Origin: Xanthobacteraceae bacterium | GTDB lineage: Bacteria > Pseudomonadota > Alphaproteobacteria > Rhizobiales > Xanthobacteraceae | NCBI GenBank assembly: GCA_031291445.1 | Contig: JARLJA010000102.1 | Coordinates: forward strand, 1-64,000 | DNA: 64,000 nucleotides | Direction of reading: 5' to 3' | Shown here: one piece after another, positions 43,209-51,656 of the stretch | Layout of the letters: each line of letters starts with the position of its first letter | Position numbering within the stretch: the first letter of the stretch is position 1 | Notes under the pieces: model-generated | The model's database searches: none | What the model saw: the letters and a program-made list of their open reading frames with translations, nothing else | Told to the model about the DNA's origin: nothing | Position numbers and translations under genes: made by a program

Positions 43209-44948
43209 ATGCCCGATTCTTCACTGCACAGCGTTGCCGAGGGCGCGATCGCGTCGATCGGCCAGATCAATTCGAGGATCGAGGGCGCGTTCGCCGAAGC
43301 CGGCGAAAAACTCGGTCGCGGTCTGGCGATCTTCGAGCACCTCAATCAGGGGCTGGCGCAGCTTTCGACGGAATTGTCAGGCACGAACATGGAGGGCGCG
43401 GCGGCCGCGTTCCAGGAGATCGCCGCCAATTTGACGCTTCTCGCCGACGCGCTGCCCATCGAGAGCAGCCTGCTCGGCGCCATCGGGGCGAAGGCGGCCG
43501 AGGCGTCCGCCGTTCTCAAGCTGCTCCTCAAGCACATCCAGATGATCTCGATCATCTCGCGCAGCGCCCGGATCGAGGCGGCTTCGCTGGAGGGCCATCG
43601 CGAGAGTTTCCTCAGTTTCACGCAGGAAGCCTTCGACCTGGCCCAGTCGGTTCAATCCTCGATCCAGGACTGCGCCCGCGATCAGACGCACCTCGTCGCC
43701 GCCGTCGGGCTTGCCCTGGGCAGGCAGCGGGAGTTCGAGAGCCGCTATCGCCTCGAGTTGCTGTCGGTCGGAAGCGATATGACCAGGTCATACGGCGGCC
43801 TGCAGCGGCAGCAGGCCGACGCCGTCCGCCTGGCGACGACGACCAGCGCCAATGCCGAGCGGATCGCCCGATCGGTCGGGATTTCGATCGTCTCGCTGCA
43901 GGCGGGGGATAGCATGCGGCAGCGGCTGGAGCATGTCTGCCGCGGCCTTCGGGTGGTGGTCGACGATGAGGCGCCTCTGGCTCCCGACGAAACTCGCGAT
44001 GCCTCGGTTGCCGACATCGTGGCGACCCTCGAAGCCGATCAGCTGCACGACGCGATTGGTCAGTTCGACGGTGAGATTCGCCAGATCGGGCAGGCGCTCG
44101 GCGTGCTGCGCTCCGATGTCGCCGGCATCGTCGAGCAGGGCCGGGCGCTGAACGGCGGCGAAGGCGACGGCAGCGGCAGATCCTCGTTCCTTCTCGGCCT
44201 GAAACACAACCTCTCGCAGGCCTCGGCGCTCATTGCGTCGTGCGAGCAGGCCAGGAGATCGGTCGACGAGGCTCTGGCGGTGGTCGAGCAAACCCTCGGC
44301 AAATTCCGCGGCGAGGTGTCCGAGCTCTCGCAGGCCGTCGCCGATATCATCCTGATCGGCATGAATGCCGGCCTCAAGGCGGGGCATCTCGGAACCAAGG
44401 GGTCGTCGTTCGTGGTGATCGCGAACGAACTTCAGACCACCGCTGATCATATCTCGGCTGGAACCACCCTGCTCAAGCCGATTCTCGATCACATCGAGGC
44501 ATCCGCCGGCGAATTGAGGACGGTGCGCGCGGCCGCCGACTCGTCCCGGCTCGCCAGTCTCGAGCCGTCGATCCTCAAGACCGTCGGGGAGGTCGAGGAG
44601 GGCAACGACCGGCTCGACAAGGTCATCCATGAGCTCGGCGAGCAGGGCGTGGAGTTCGCCGAGCTGGCCACGGCGGCGCAGGCTGTGCTGGTCTCGCTGG
44701 TCGAGAAATCTGCGGCGCTTCCCGCGATCGTCAACGACCTGCGCGCGGCGAGCGGCTCTGGCCTCACGCAGTCGGCGTCGGCGGCGCGTGCCGTGCCGAT
44801 GCTCGATCAGCTTTACGCGCAGTACACCATGGTGGCCGAGCGCGACGTGCACAGGTCGCTCCTGCGCCGCGTGGGACTTGGTAGCGAGATCAAGGTGGAT
44901 GATCCAAAGCGGAGCCAGGAAGACGCGGATGACGTCCTGTTCTTCTAG
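43209..44948 (+). CDS. Soluble MCP-like helical protein at the end of the che operon
   Basis: A 579-residue protein without signal peptide or membrane segment, predicted mostly helical and coiled. Near residues 380-405 the sequence IILIGMNAGLKAGHLGTKGSSFVVIANELQTTADHI (given here in part) is a degenerate form of the receptor signalling tip, lacking the usual EAARAGE. The C-terminus is acidic and ends QEDADDVLFF, which resembles the CheY-binding tail of CheZ. It starts five bases after the cheB stop with GAGGAAC as ribosome site, so it belongs to the operon. Function is not known; an adaptor, a cytoplasmic receptor-like sensor or a CheY-interacting protein are options. Confidence 0.75.
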   Translation: MPDSSLHSVAEGAIASIGQINSRIEGAFAEAGEKLGRGLAIFEHLNQGLAQLSTELSGTNMEGAAAAFQEIAANLTLLADALPIESSLLGAIGAKAAEASAVLKLLLKHIQMISIISRSARIEAASLEGHRESFLSFTQEAFDLAQSVQSSIQDCARDQTHLVAAVGLALGRQREFESRYRLELLSVGSDMTRSYGGLQRQQADAVRLATTTSANAERIARSVGISIVSLQAGDSMRQRLEHVCRGLRVVVDDEAPLAPDETRDASVADIVATLEADQLHDAIGQFDGEIRQIGQALGVLRSDVAGIVEQGRALNGGEGDGSGRSSFLLGLKHNLSQASALIASCEQARRSVDEALAVVEQTLGKFRGEVSELSQAVADIILIGMNAGLKAGHLGTKGSSFVVIANELQTTADHISAGTTLLKPILDHIEASAGELRTVRAAADSSRLASLEPSILKTVGEVEEGNDRLDKVIHELGEQGVEFAELATAAQAVLVSLVEKSAALPAIVNDLRAASGSGLTQSASAARAVPMLDQLYAQYTMVAERDVHRSLLRRVGLGSEIKVDDPKRSQEDADDVLFF

Positions 44949-44955
44949 ATCATGA

Positions 44956-45213
44956 TGCGACCAGATCGAATCGCATCGTGATCTCATCGTCTTGTTCGAG
45001 GATGATCCCTCGGATCATGTCCGAGGGCATGCCTCCACAAAAGCGGTTTGCATTCTCGGGACCGGCGGCGACGAGGTACTTCATGGCCTTCTCGACGCCG
45101 TCAATGCCGGGCTGCCGTACGATGCGCTGCAGCGCGCCGTTCCCATTCATCCGACGGTATCGGAATTGATCCCCACCCTGCTGGCCGATCTGGCGCCGCC
45201 GAGCAGCGTCTGA
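44956..45213 (+). pseudogene. Remnant of a pyridine nucleotide-disulfide oxidoreductase (dimerisation domain)
   Basis: The frame from about 44956 to 45213 encodes ILGTGGDEVLHGLLDAVNAG followed by LPYDALQRAVPIHPTVSELI, which closely resembles the C-terminal dimerisation domain of mercuric-reductase/glutathione-reductase-type flavoproteins (HPTVSELIP motif). The FAD- and NAD-binding parts are absent: the frame is closed by a stop at 44953-44955, and cheB-operon DNA lies immediately upstream. No proper start or ribosome site is present. It is interpreted as a decayed gene end left after a deletion or rearrangement. Confidence 0.75.
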
Positions 45214-45259
45214 TGGTCCAGGCGAACGTCGCCGATCGGAACTCCCGCGGTCGCCGGGA

Positions 45260-45979
45260 TCAATCGGAAAACAGCGCCGCCGCTCTCTCTTCCGCGGTTC
45301 GCCGGTAATGTGCCGCGAGCAGCGTCACGGCCTCGGCGGGGGCCCGACCGAGCGCGGCCTCCATGATCTCCCGATGCTCCCCGGCGATGTCGCGTATCGC
45401 CGCGCGAGAGCCTCCCGTCAACGACGGCAGCCGGTAGCGTTGGGTCTCCGCATGGAGCTGGTCGGCGAGACCGAGCAGGCGCGGCGATCGACAGTTCGCG
45501 ATCAGCGCATGGTGGAACTCGCGGTGGCGGGCTTCCAGCTGCCACACGTCGTCGTCGCTCGCGGCATTCGACCTCGTCCGTCGCGCCTGCAGCTCGAGTG
45601 CGTGAAACGCGGCCACGATCCGCGCCTCCCAGGCGTCGTCGCCGTTGGCGATGGAGCGCCGCAGCGCCTCGGATTCGATCAGGATGCGGGTCTCGGTCGC
45701 GTCCCACATCTCGTCGGCCGAAACCGGCGCCACGGAAAATCCGCGCAGCGCGGCGGCGACCACCAGCCGCTCGGCGTGAAGGCGGTTGAGCGCTTCGCGC
45801 AGCGGCGAGAAGCTCAGGCCGTAGCGCTGCCGCAGCAGCTCCAGGCGTAGCGGCTGTCCCGGCGCGAACACTCCGCTGACGATGTCCTGGCGCAGGCGCC
45901 GGTACGCCACGGCCGAAAGCGTCTGCTCTTCGCGGTCGGAGCCTGGCTCGGCAGGGATGGCCGCGGCAGTCCTTTTCAC
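45260..45979 (-). CDS. GntR-family transcriptional regulator (FCD type)
   Basis: A 239-residue regulator. The N-terminal winged helix has AYRRLRQDIVSGVFAPGQPLRLELLRQRYGLSFSPLREALNRLHAERLV, and the C-terminal FCD ligand domain has ESEALRRSIAN, RHREFHHALIANC and GEHREIMEAALGR with His residues that bind metal and a carboxylate. The start is GTG 45979, with GGGAGG eight bases upstream; an ATG at 46006 lacks a site. It is divergent from gentisate dioxygenase and is the likely regulator of that operon. Confidence 0.9.
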   Translation of the reverse strand: MKRTAAAIPAEPGSDREEQTLSAVAYRRLRQDIVSGVFAPGQPLRLELLRQRYGLSFSPLREALNRLHAERLVVAAALRGFSVAPVSADEMWDATETRILIESEALRRSIANGDDAWEARIVAAFHALELQARRTRSNAASDDDVWQLEARHREFHHALIANCRSPRLLGLADQLHAETQRYRLPSLTGGSRAAIRDIAGEHREIMEAALGRAPAEAVTLLAAHYRRTAEERAAALFSD

Positions 45980-46022
45980 GTTTCGATCCTCCCGGATGGT
46001 TGTCATGCTTATACGGGATCCT

Positions 46023-46071
46023 GATTTTCGTAAAAAGGTCTTTCTTTCGAAAATCCATCCTGCCATATAAT
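46023..46071 (+). promoter_or_regulatory. Promoter with putative GntR operator before gentisate dioxygenase
   Basis: A perfect -10 box TATAAT is at 46066-46071, 39 bases before the start codon. An inverted repeat GATTTTCG (46023-46030) and CGAAAATC (46048-46055) covers the -35 region, whose hexamer is weak. This is the place where a repressor such as the adjacent GntR protein would bind. Confidence 0.6.
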
Positions 46072-46109
46072 TGCGAGCTCATCGCGAAGACGCGGACAGG
46101 AGGCTCGTC

Positions 46110-47240
46110 ATGACCAGCCGGCCGGCCAGGGAAAATCATCGGGAAGACGTGGCGGGGCGCGCCAATGTCGAGGATACGCCCGAGCTCCTCGCCTATTACG
46201 ACGATCTCGAGCGCTTCGATGCCGCAGCGCTCTGGACGGTCGCCAACAAGATCGAGCCGTGGGCTCCGAAGTCGGCATCGGTGCCGGTGCTGTGGCGCTA
46301 TCGCGACCTGCGCGACTACGTGCTGCGCTCGGTCGAACTGGTGACCCCGGAAAAGGCCGGCCGCCGCGTGGTCTATCTCAACAATCCGGGACGGCGCGAC
46401 GTCGCCGCCGCCGTCGGCTGGCTCTATTCGGGATTGCAGGTTATGCATCCCGGCGAGGTCGCGTCCGCGCATGCCCATTCGGCGTCGGCGCTGCGCTTCA
46501 TCATGGAGGGCGCGGGCGCCTACACCATCGTCGATGGCCACAAGATGACGCTCGGCGCCAACGATTTCGTGCTGACGCCGAACGGCACCTGGCACGAGCA
46601 TGGGGTGTCGTCCGACGGCACACCGTGCATCTGGCAGGACGGCCTCGACATCCCGCTGGTCAACGCGCTGGAAGCGAACTTCTATGCGGTGCATCCCGAC
46701 CTGCAGCAGAAGGTGGGCTATCCCGTCGACGACGTGACCTCCGCCTGGGGCAACCCCGGGCTGAAACCGTCGACCGGCGCCTGGTCCAAGGGCTATTCGC
46801 CGCTCCTGAAATACGAATGGGCGCCGACCTACGAGGCGCTGCGGCGCTTTTCGCGCGCGACCGACGGCTCCGCCTTCGACGGCGTGCTGATGAACTACGT
46901 CAATCCGGTCACCGGCGGGCCGGTGATGCAGACCATCGGCGCGTCGATGCAGATGCTGCGGCCGGGCGAGCGCACGCGGGCGCACCGGCACACCGGCAGC
47001 TTCATCTACCAGGTCGCCAAGGGCCGCGGCCATTCGGTGATCGAGGGCAAGCGGTTCGACTGGACCGAGCGCGACATCTTCTGCGTTCCGTCCTGGGCGT
47101 GGCACGAGCACGCCAACGCCTCCGCCAGCGAGGATGCCTGCCTGTTCACGTTCAACGACCTGCCGGTGATGCACTCCCTCGGCCTCTATCGCGAGGAGGC
47201 GTTCGGCGACAATGCCGGCCAGCAGCCGGTGACGGCCTGA
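46110..47240 (+). CDS. Gentisate 1,2-dioxygenase-family bicupin
   Basis: A 376-residue iron-dependent ring-cleavage enzyme with two cupin domains. The first has MHPGEVASAHAHSASALRFI (His ligands) and NGTWHEHG; the second has RPGERTRAHRHTGSFIYQV and PSWAWHEH. Gentisate dioxygenases open gentisate to maleylpyruvate; salicylate and 1-hydroxy-2-naphthoate dioxygenases share this fold, so substrate is inferred from the neighbouring fumarylpyruvate-hydrolase-like gene and hydroxylase cluster. The start at 46110 has ACAGGAGG six bases upstream. First gene of a three-gene operon. Confidence 0.88.
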   Translation: MTSRPARENHREDVAGRANVEDTPELLAYYDDLERFDAAALWTVANKIEPWAPKSASVPVLWRYRDLRDYVLRSVELVTPEKAGRRVVYLNNPGRRDVAAAVGWLYSGLQVMHPGEVASAHAHSASALRFIMEGAGAYTIVDGHKMTLGANDFVLTPNGTWHEHGVSSDGTPCIWQDGLDIPLVNALEANFYAVHPDLQQKVGYPVDDVTSAWGNPGLKPSTGAWSKGYSPLLKYEWAPTYEALRRFSRATDGSAFDGVLMNYVNPVTGGPVMQTIGASMQMLRPGERTRAHRHTGSFIYQVAKGRGHSVIEGKRFDWTERDIFCVPSWAWHEHANASASEDACLFTFNDLPVMHSLGLYREEAFGDNAGQQPVTA

Positions 47241-47262
47241 ACAGTCCAAGGATCCTGACACC

Positions 47263-48174
47263 ATGCGTCTTGTGACCTATCGTGAAACCGTCGAGAGCGA
47301 AGCGCGGCTCGGCGTCATGGACGGCGACCTCGTGGTCGACGTCGCGCGGATCGCGCGGCGCGCCGGGCACGAGCTGCCGGCCACCATGCTCGCCTTCATC
47401 GATCTCGGGCCGTGCGCGCTCGCCGATCTCGCCGCCGTGATCGAGCAGCACCGCGGCCGCTTTCCGGCCGGCACGGCGCTGCCACTGGCGAATGTCAGGC
47501 TGCTGGCGCCGATCCCGCGGCCGCGCAAGAACATCTTCGGCATCGGGCTCAACTACGTCGAGCATGTGGAAGAATCGTCGCGCACGCTCGACACCGCCAA
47601 GGACCTGCCGAAGCAGCCGGTGATCTTCTCCAAGCCGCCGACCAGCGTCATCGGCCCGGACGAGGCGATCGCCCACAACCGCAACATCACCCAGCAACTC
47701 GACTGGGAGGTGGAGCTCGCGGTGATCATGGGGCGCGTGGCGCGCCGTGTCACCGAGGCGGAGGCGCTGTCCTGCGTGTTCGGCTACAGCGTGCTGATCG
47801 ACATCAGCGCGCGCGACAACCGCCGCGCCGGGCAATGGATCTACTCCAAGGGCCAGGACACCTACGCGCCGTTCGGCCCGTGCATCGTGACCGCCGACGA
47901 GATTCCCGATCCGCACGCGCTCGGCCTATGGCTCACCGTGAACGGCGAGACCAAGCAGAAATCCAACACCCGCCACATGCTGTTCAAGATCCCCACCCTG
48001 ATCGCCGACATCAGCGCGGCGATGACGCTGGAGCCGGGCGACATCATCGCGACCGGGACGCCGGAGGGCGTCGGCGCCGGCCGCAATCCCCAGGAGTGGC
48101 TATGGCCGGGCGACGTGGTCGAGGCCGGCGTGGAGTCGATCGGCCGCATCCGGCATCCGGTGGTGGCGGTCTGA
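47263..48174 (+). CDS. Fumarylacetoacetate hydrolase-family protein (fumarylpyruvate/acylpyruvate hydrolase)
   Basis: A 303-residue metal-dependent C-C hydrolase. The C-terminal FAH domain contains IFGIGLNYVEHVEESSRT, KPPTSVIGPDEAI, DWEVELAVIMGR (acidic metal ligands) and IIATGTPEGVGAGRNP. A small N-terminal domain precedes it. After gentisate dioxygenase it would cleave fumarylpyruvate, or maleylpyruvate directly, to pyruvate and a C4 acid. It starts 22 bases after the dioxygenase gene. Confidence 0.88.
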   Translation: MRLVTYRETVESEARLGVMDGDLVVDVARIARRAGHELPATMLAFIDLGPCALADLAAVIEQHRGRFPAGTALPLANVRLLAPIPRPRKNIFGIGLNYVEHVEESSRTLDTAKDLPKQPVIFSKPPTSVIGPDEAIAHNRNITQQLDWEVELAVIMGRVARRVTEAEALSCVFGYSVLIDISARDNRRAGQWIYSKGQDTYAPFGPCIVTADEIPDPHALGLWLTVNGETKQKSNTRHMLFKIPTLIADISAAMTLEPGDIIATGTPEGVGAGRNPQEWLWPGDVVEAGVESIGRIRHPVVAV

Positions 48175-48205
48175 TCGCGGCACGGCAGCGTCGGGGGAAG
48201 GGCTG

Positions 48206-48844
48206 ATGCAGTTCGACATGGCGGCGCTCGATCCCGATCGGCGCTACAAGATCCTCACCGCCACGGTGACGCCGCGGCCGATCGCCTGGATCTCCACCAT
48301 CTCCGAGCAGGGCGTGGTGAACGCGGCGCCCTACAGCTTCTTCAATGCGGTCGGGCAGGACCCGCCGACCGTGGTGATCGGCCTGCTGCACAAGCCGCAG
48401 AACGCGCTCAAGGACACCGCCGCCAACATCCTCGCCACCGGCGAGTTCGTCGTCAACCTGGTGTCGGAAGCGAACGCCGCGGCCATGAACGTGACCTGCA
48501 TGGACGCGCCGCCGGAGGTCGACGAGATTGCCTGCGCCGGGCTGACGGCGCTGCCGTCGATCGCCGTCAGGCCGCCGCGCATCGCCGAATCGCCGGTGTC
48601 GTTCGAGTGCCGTTCGATCGCGTCGCTCGCCACCGGCCCGCGACAGACCCTGGTGGTCGGCGAGGTGCTGCACGCCCATGTCGCGGACGCGTTCGTGCTC
48701 GACGCCGAGCGGTGCCATATCGACACGCCCGCGTTGCACCTGATCGGGCGGATGCACGGCAGCGGCTGGTACGCGCGAACGGGCGATCTGTTCGAACTGC
48801 GGCGCCCGACCTATGCCGAGTGGCTGGCGGACCGCGAAAAGTAG
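48206..48844 (+). CDS. Flavin reductase-like FMN-binding protein
   Basis: A 212-residue protein of the flavin reductase/FMN-binding split-barrel group (DIM6/NTAB). PRPIAWISTISEQGVVNAAPYSFFNAVGQDPP is the typical FMN-binding start, followed by TAANILATGEFVVNLV. It may supply reduced flavin to a monooxygenase, or be an FMN-binding protein of unknown reaction. The start has GGGGAAGGG five bases upstream. Third gene of the gentisate operon, 31 bases after the hydrolase. Confidence 0.88.
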   Translation: MQFDMAALDPDRRYKILTATVTPRPIAWISTISEQGVVNAAPYSFFNAVGQDPPTVVIGLLHKPQNALKDTAANILATGEFVVNLVSEANAAAMNVTCMDAPPEVDEIACAGLTALPSIAVRPPRIAESPVSFECRSIASLATGPRQTLVVGEVLHAHVADAFVLDAERCHIDTPALHLIGRMHGSGWYARTGDLFELRRPTYAEWLADREK

Positions 48845-49196
48845 CCGCACGACCGGGGATCGTCGCTCCCGGGTTCGCTTGGGGGCGATCTAAGAATTTG
48901 ATTTTGCTTATCTAATTTGACGGGCGGCAACCCGCCCCCCGCACCACGCCGCCTGCCGGTGGCCGCCCCCGGATCAAACACCTAATATCAACGGCTTGAA
49001 GCTACCCGTGCGGTGTTTACGGGTGGTACACATGGCGCCTGTGATGGCCGATGCTGAAAAATTTCCCAGCGCGGGCGCTTGCCGATTTTGAAAGCAGTCA
49101 CGCCTGGGCGCTAATCTTGCCTCCGGCATCCGGACTTGAAGATCCTCATCGACGCTGTTCGACTTCACAACACTCAACCATCGTGGCGACACCCAG
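48845..49196. other. Non-coding stretch between flavin reductase and cNMP-binding protein genes
   Basis: About 350 bases, locally AT-rich (48890-48925) and otherwise GC-rich. It holds a small hairpin (GGGCGG at 48922-48927, CCGCCC at 48932-48937), possibly a weak terminator of the gentisate operon, and an ACCCGT/ACGGGT dyad at 49004-49024. No gene is recognised. The sequence is less typical of the flanking DNA and could be an old insertion. Confidence 0.4.
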
Positions 49197-50012
49197 ATGA
49201 TCAGCGGCGCAGACCAGACCAACACGCTGAATCGCATTCTCGACGCAGCGGCCGACAACCTCAGGGTCGCCAAGATCCTGGTGCAACTGGGCCTCGACCC
49301 CAACAACATCACCTATGACGCGATCTTCAACCGCCTGCTGGAGATCGTGATCCACAACATCAACCTCGCCAATCTGTGTGCGCTGGTCGGCGCGATCTTC
49401 TTCGTCGCCACGCTCCTGACCCACACCATGGTGCCGCTGCGCATCGCCAACCTGATCGGCTGCGCGTTCTTCGCCGGATTCGGCGCGCTGGCCGGCGACG
49501 TCAAGACCCTGCTGCTCTATCTCCTGATGGTCCCCATCAACGGCATCCGGCTTCGCCAGATGCTCACGCTCATCAAGAAGGCCCGCGACGCCACCCAGGG
49601 CGACACCTCGATGGAATGGCTGAAGCCATTCATGATCGACCGGAAATATCGCAAGGGCGACGTACTGTTCAAAAAGGGGGATCCGGCCAACGAGATGTTT
49701 CTCACCGTGACCGGCAGGTTCCTGGTCACCGAGATCGGCGTCAGCCTGCCGCCCGGGCGCCTGATGGGCGAACTCGGCTTCCTGTCGCCGAGCAACCGGC
49801 GCACCGCGACGGTGGAGTGCACGGAAGACGGTCACGTGCTGACCATCACCTACGACAAGCTGCTCGAGATCTACTTCCAGAACCCGCAGTTCGGCTATTA
49901 CTTCCTGGTTCTGACCAGTCAGCGCCTCCTGGAAAACATCGGACGGCTCGAAGCCGCCGTGGCGCAGAACAAGGCCGCCGGGGAGACTCCCGCGGAGGGC
50001 GTCTCGCAGTGA
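49197..50012 (+). CDS. Membrane protein with C-terminal cyclic nucleotide-binding domain (Popeye-like architecture)
   Basis: A 271-residue protein. After ~60 soluble residues there are two or three hydrophobic segments (ANLCALVGAIFFVATLLTHTMV, IANLIGCAFFAGFGALAG, LLLYLLMVPINGI), then a cNMP-binding domain (KYRKGDVLFKKGDPANEMFLTVTG, PGRLMGELGFLSPSNRRTATVECTEDG). The phosphate-binding cassette carries GELGFL, but the Arg of the usual R-T-A-T-V (RRTATV) is kept, so it may still bind cAMP or cGMP. The order of TM helices then CNB domain is that of Popeye-domain proteins. Transported or signalled partner unknown; the gene stands alone. Confidence 0.8.
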   Translation: MISGADQTNTLNRILDAAADNLRVAKILVQLGLDPNNITYDAIFNRLLEIVIHNINLANLCALVGAIFFVATLLTHTMVPLRIANLIGCAFFAGFGALAGDVKTLLLYLLMVPINGIRLRQMLTLIKKARDATQGDTSMEWLKPFMIDRKYRKGDVLFKKGDPANEMFLTVTGRFLVTEIGVSLPPGRLMGELGFLSPSNRRTATVECTEDGHVLTITYDKLLEIYFQNPQFGYYFLVLTSQRLLENIGRLEAAVAQNKAAGETPAEGVSQ

Positions 50013-50079
50013 GCATGGTTTCCGGGGAGCGATGGTGCGGACCGATTGGCCGGCGCGGCGGGAACGAAGATGACCGCCC

Positions 50080-51441
50080 TCACGTCACGGCGAGGCTTCG
50101 TCGCAGCCGCGCGATCGCGCCGGGCAGACCGCGCACCGTGATGATACGCCCGGTGGCGTCGTAGTTCTCGGACAGCACGCGGGCGTTCTCGTAGACGTCG
50201 CTGAGCAGCCCCTGCCTGGCGTACGGCACCACCAGCTGCTCCTCCACCATCGCCGCCTCGAAAAACGCGATGATGGTCTCGCGCAGCGCCGCGACGTCCT
50301 CGGGCGACCTGGAGGACAGCAGGATGGCGTCGGGGTGTCGCTCGCGCAGCGCGTCGCGGTCCGCATCGCTCACGCGATCGATCTTGTTGAGCAGCAGGCG
50401 CGAGGGCACGGCATCCGCGCCGATCTCGCGCAGCACGCCGCGGCTGACCTCGAGCTGGGATTCATAGGTCGGGTCGGAGGCGTCGACCACGAACAGCAGC
50501 AGTGACGCTTCCAGCGCCTCGGCCAGCGTCGAGCGGAACGAGGCGACCAGATCATGCGGCAGCTTCTTGATGAAGCCGACGGTGTCCGAGACGAGGATGC
50601 GGGGACGGGTCGGCGGCTGCAGCGCCCGCACCGTGGTGTCGAGCGTCGCGAACAGCTTGTCGGCGACCAGCACCTCGCTGCCGGTCAGCGCGCGCATCAG
50701 CGACGACTTTCCGGCGTTGGTGTATCCGACCAGCGCAACCCGGAGCTGGTCGCGGCGGGCGGACCGGCGTTCGTCGCTGTCGCGCTGGATGTCCTCCAGC
50801 TGCTGCTTCAGCTCCGCGAGGCGGTCGCGGATCTTGCGGCGATCGAGCTCGAGATCGGATTCACCGGCGCCGGCGCCCATCCGCCGCTCGCCGCCCGCCG
50901 ACGATTCCCGCAGCCGCGGCGCCACATACTTCAGACGCGCCATCTCGACCTGCAGCTTGGCCTCGCGGCTGTGGGCGTGACGGTGGAAGATCTCGACGAT
51001 CACCCCGGTCCGGTCCAGCACCTGCGCGCCGGTGGCGCGCTCGAGGTTGCGGGCCTGGCTCGGCGAGATGTCGTGATCGACGATCACGAATTCCGGCCGC
51101 GGCTCCTCGTCCGATTGAGGCTCGGCCCGTGAGGGGCCCGGCCGCTTGGTGTCGGTGTCGTCGAAGCGCTCGCGGGCCTTCGATTTCCGCGGCTTCGCCA
51201 TCGATCCGACGACGCCGGTCCCGCCGGTCATGGCCGCGAGTTCCTCCAGCCGTCCCTTGCCGAGCACCGTCCCGCCGTCGAGGTCATCGCGCTTCTGCGA
51301 CAGCGTGCCGGCCACGTCGTAGCCCAGCGTCGTCACCAGGCGGCCGAGTTCCGCGAGGCTCGCCGCATGGGCGACGTCATCGACGTCGGGGAGCTGGACG
51401 CCAACGAGAATGGCGCGTGGAACGGGCGGCCTGGTTTCCAT
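50080..51441 (-). CDS. hflX: GTPase HflX
   Basis: A 453-residue ribosome-associated GTPase. The HflX N-terminal domain ends with SPSQARNLERATGAQVLDRTGVIVEIFHRHA; a coiled linker (DRLAELKQQLEDIQRDSDERR) precedes the G domain, where G1 is GYTNAGKSSL, G3 DTVGF and G4 NKID. It is thought to split or rescue ribosomes under stress. An acidic/basic insert of about 40 residues (KPRKSKARERFDDTDTK to SDEEPRPE) lies in the N-terminal domain and is absent from E. coli HflX. The gene stands apart from any hfq gene in the window. Confidence 0.94.
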   Translation of the reverse strand: METRPPVPRAILVGVQLPDVDDVAHAASLAELGRLVTTLGYDVAGTLSQKRDDLDGGTVLGKGRLEELAAMTGGTGVVGSMAKPRKSKARERFDDTDTKRPGPSRAEPQSDEEPRPEFVIVDHDISPSQARNLERATGAQVLDRTGVIVEIFHRHAHSREAKLQVEMARLKYVAPRLRESSAGGERRMGAGAGESDLELDRRKIRDRLAELKQQLEDIQRDSDERRSARRDQLRVALVGYTNAGKSSLMRALTGSEVLVADKLFATLDTTVRALQPPTRPRILVSDTVGFIKKLPHDLVASFRSTLAEALEASLLLFVVDASDPTYESQLEVSRGVLREIGADAVPSRLLLNKIDRVSDADRDALRERHPDAILLSSRSPEDVAALRETIIAFFEAAMVEEQLVVPYARQGLLSDVYENARVLSENYDATGRIITVRGLPGAIARLRRSLAVT

Positions 51442-51656
51442 GATACTCTGCTCGCATGCGGTGCGGCGGGCGCTCAGGCGCGCTTTGCGCGCCGGCTCGA
51501 CGTCACGTCACTGCGCCGTCACGGCGCGGCCGCATTCATGCACTGTTCCCGCAGCGATGACAAATGCGCGCCGGTCCGCAAGGAAACAAGGCGGACAACG
51601 AGGCCGTGATATAGTCGTTCGATGATGTCCGACAGGCCCGAACCGCCCGTCCGGCC

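Noticed and set aside
45147-47264. 705-codon minus-strand frame across the GntR and dioxygenase genes
   Set aside because: It is antisense to a clear gentisate dioxygenase and out of frame with GntR; no recognisable motif.
48922-49024. Candidate attachment site or recombination remnant in the empty stretch after the flavin reductase gene
   Set aside because: Only short dyads are present; no integrase, tRNA or matching direct repeat was found in the window.
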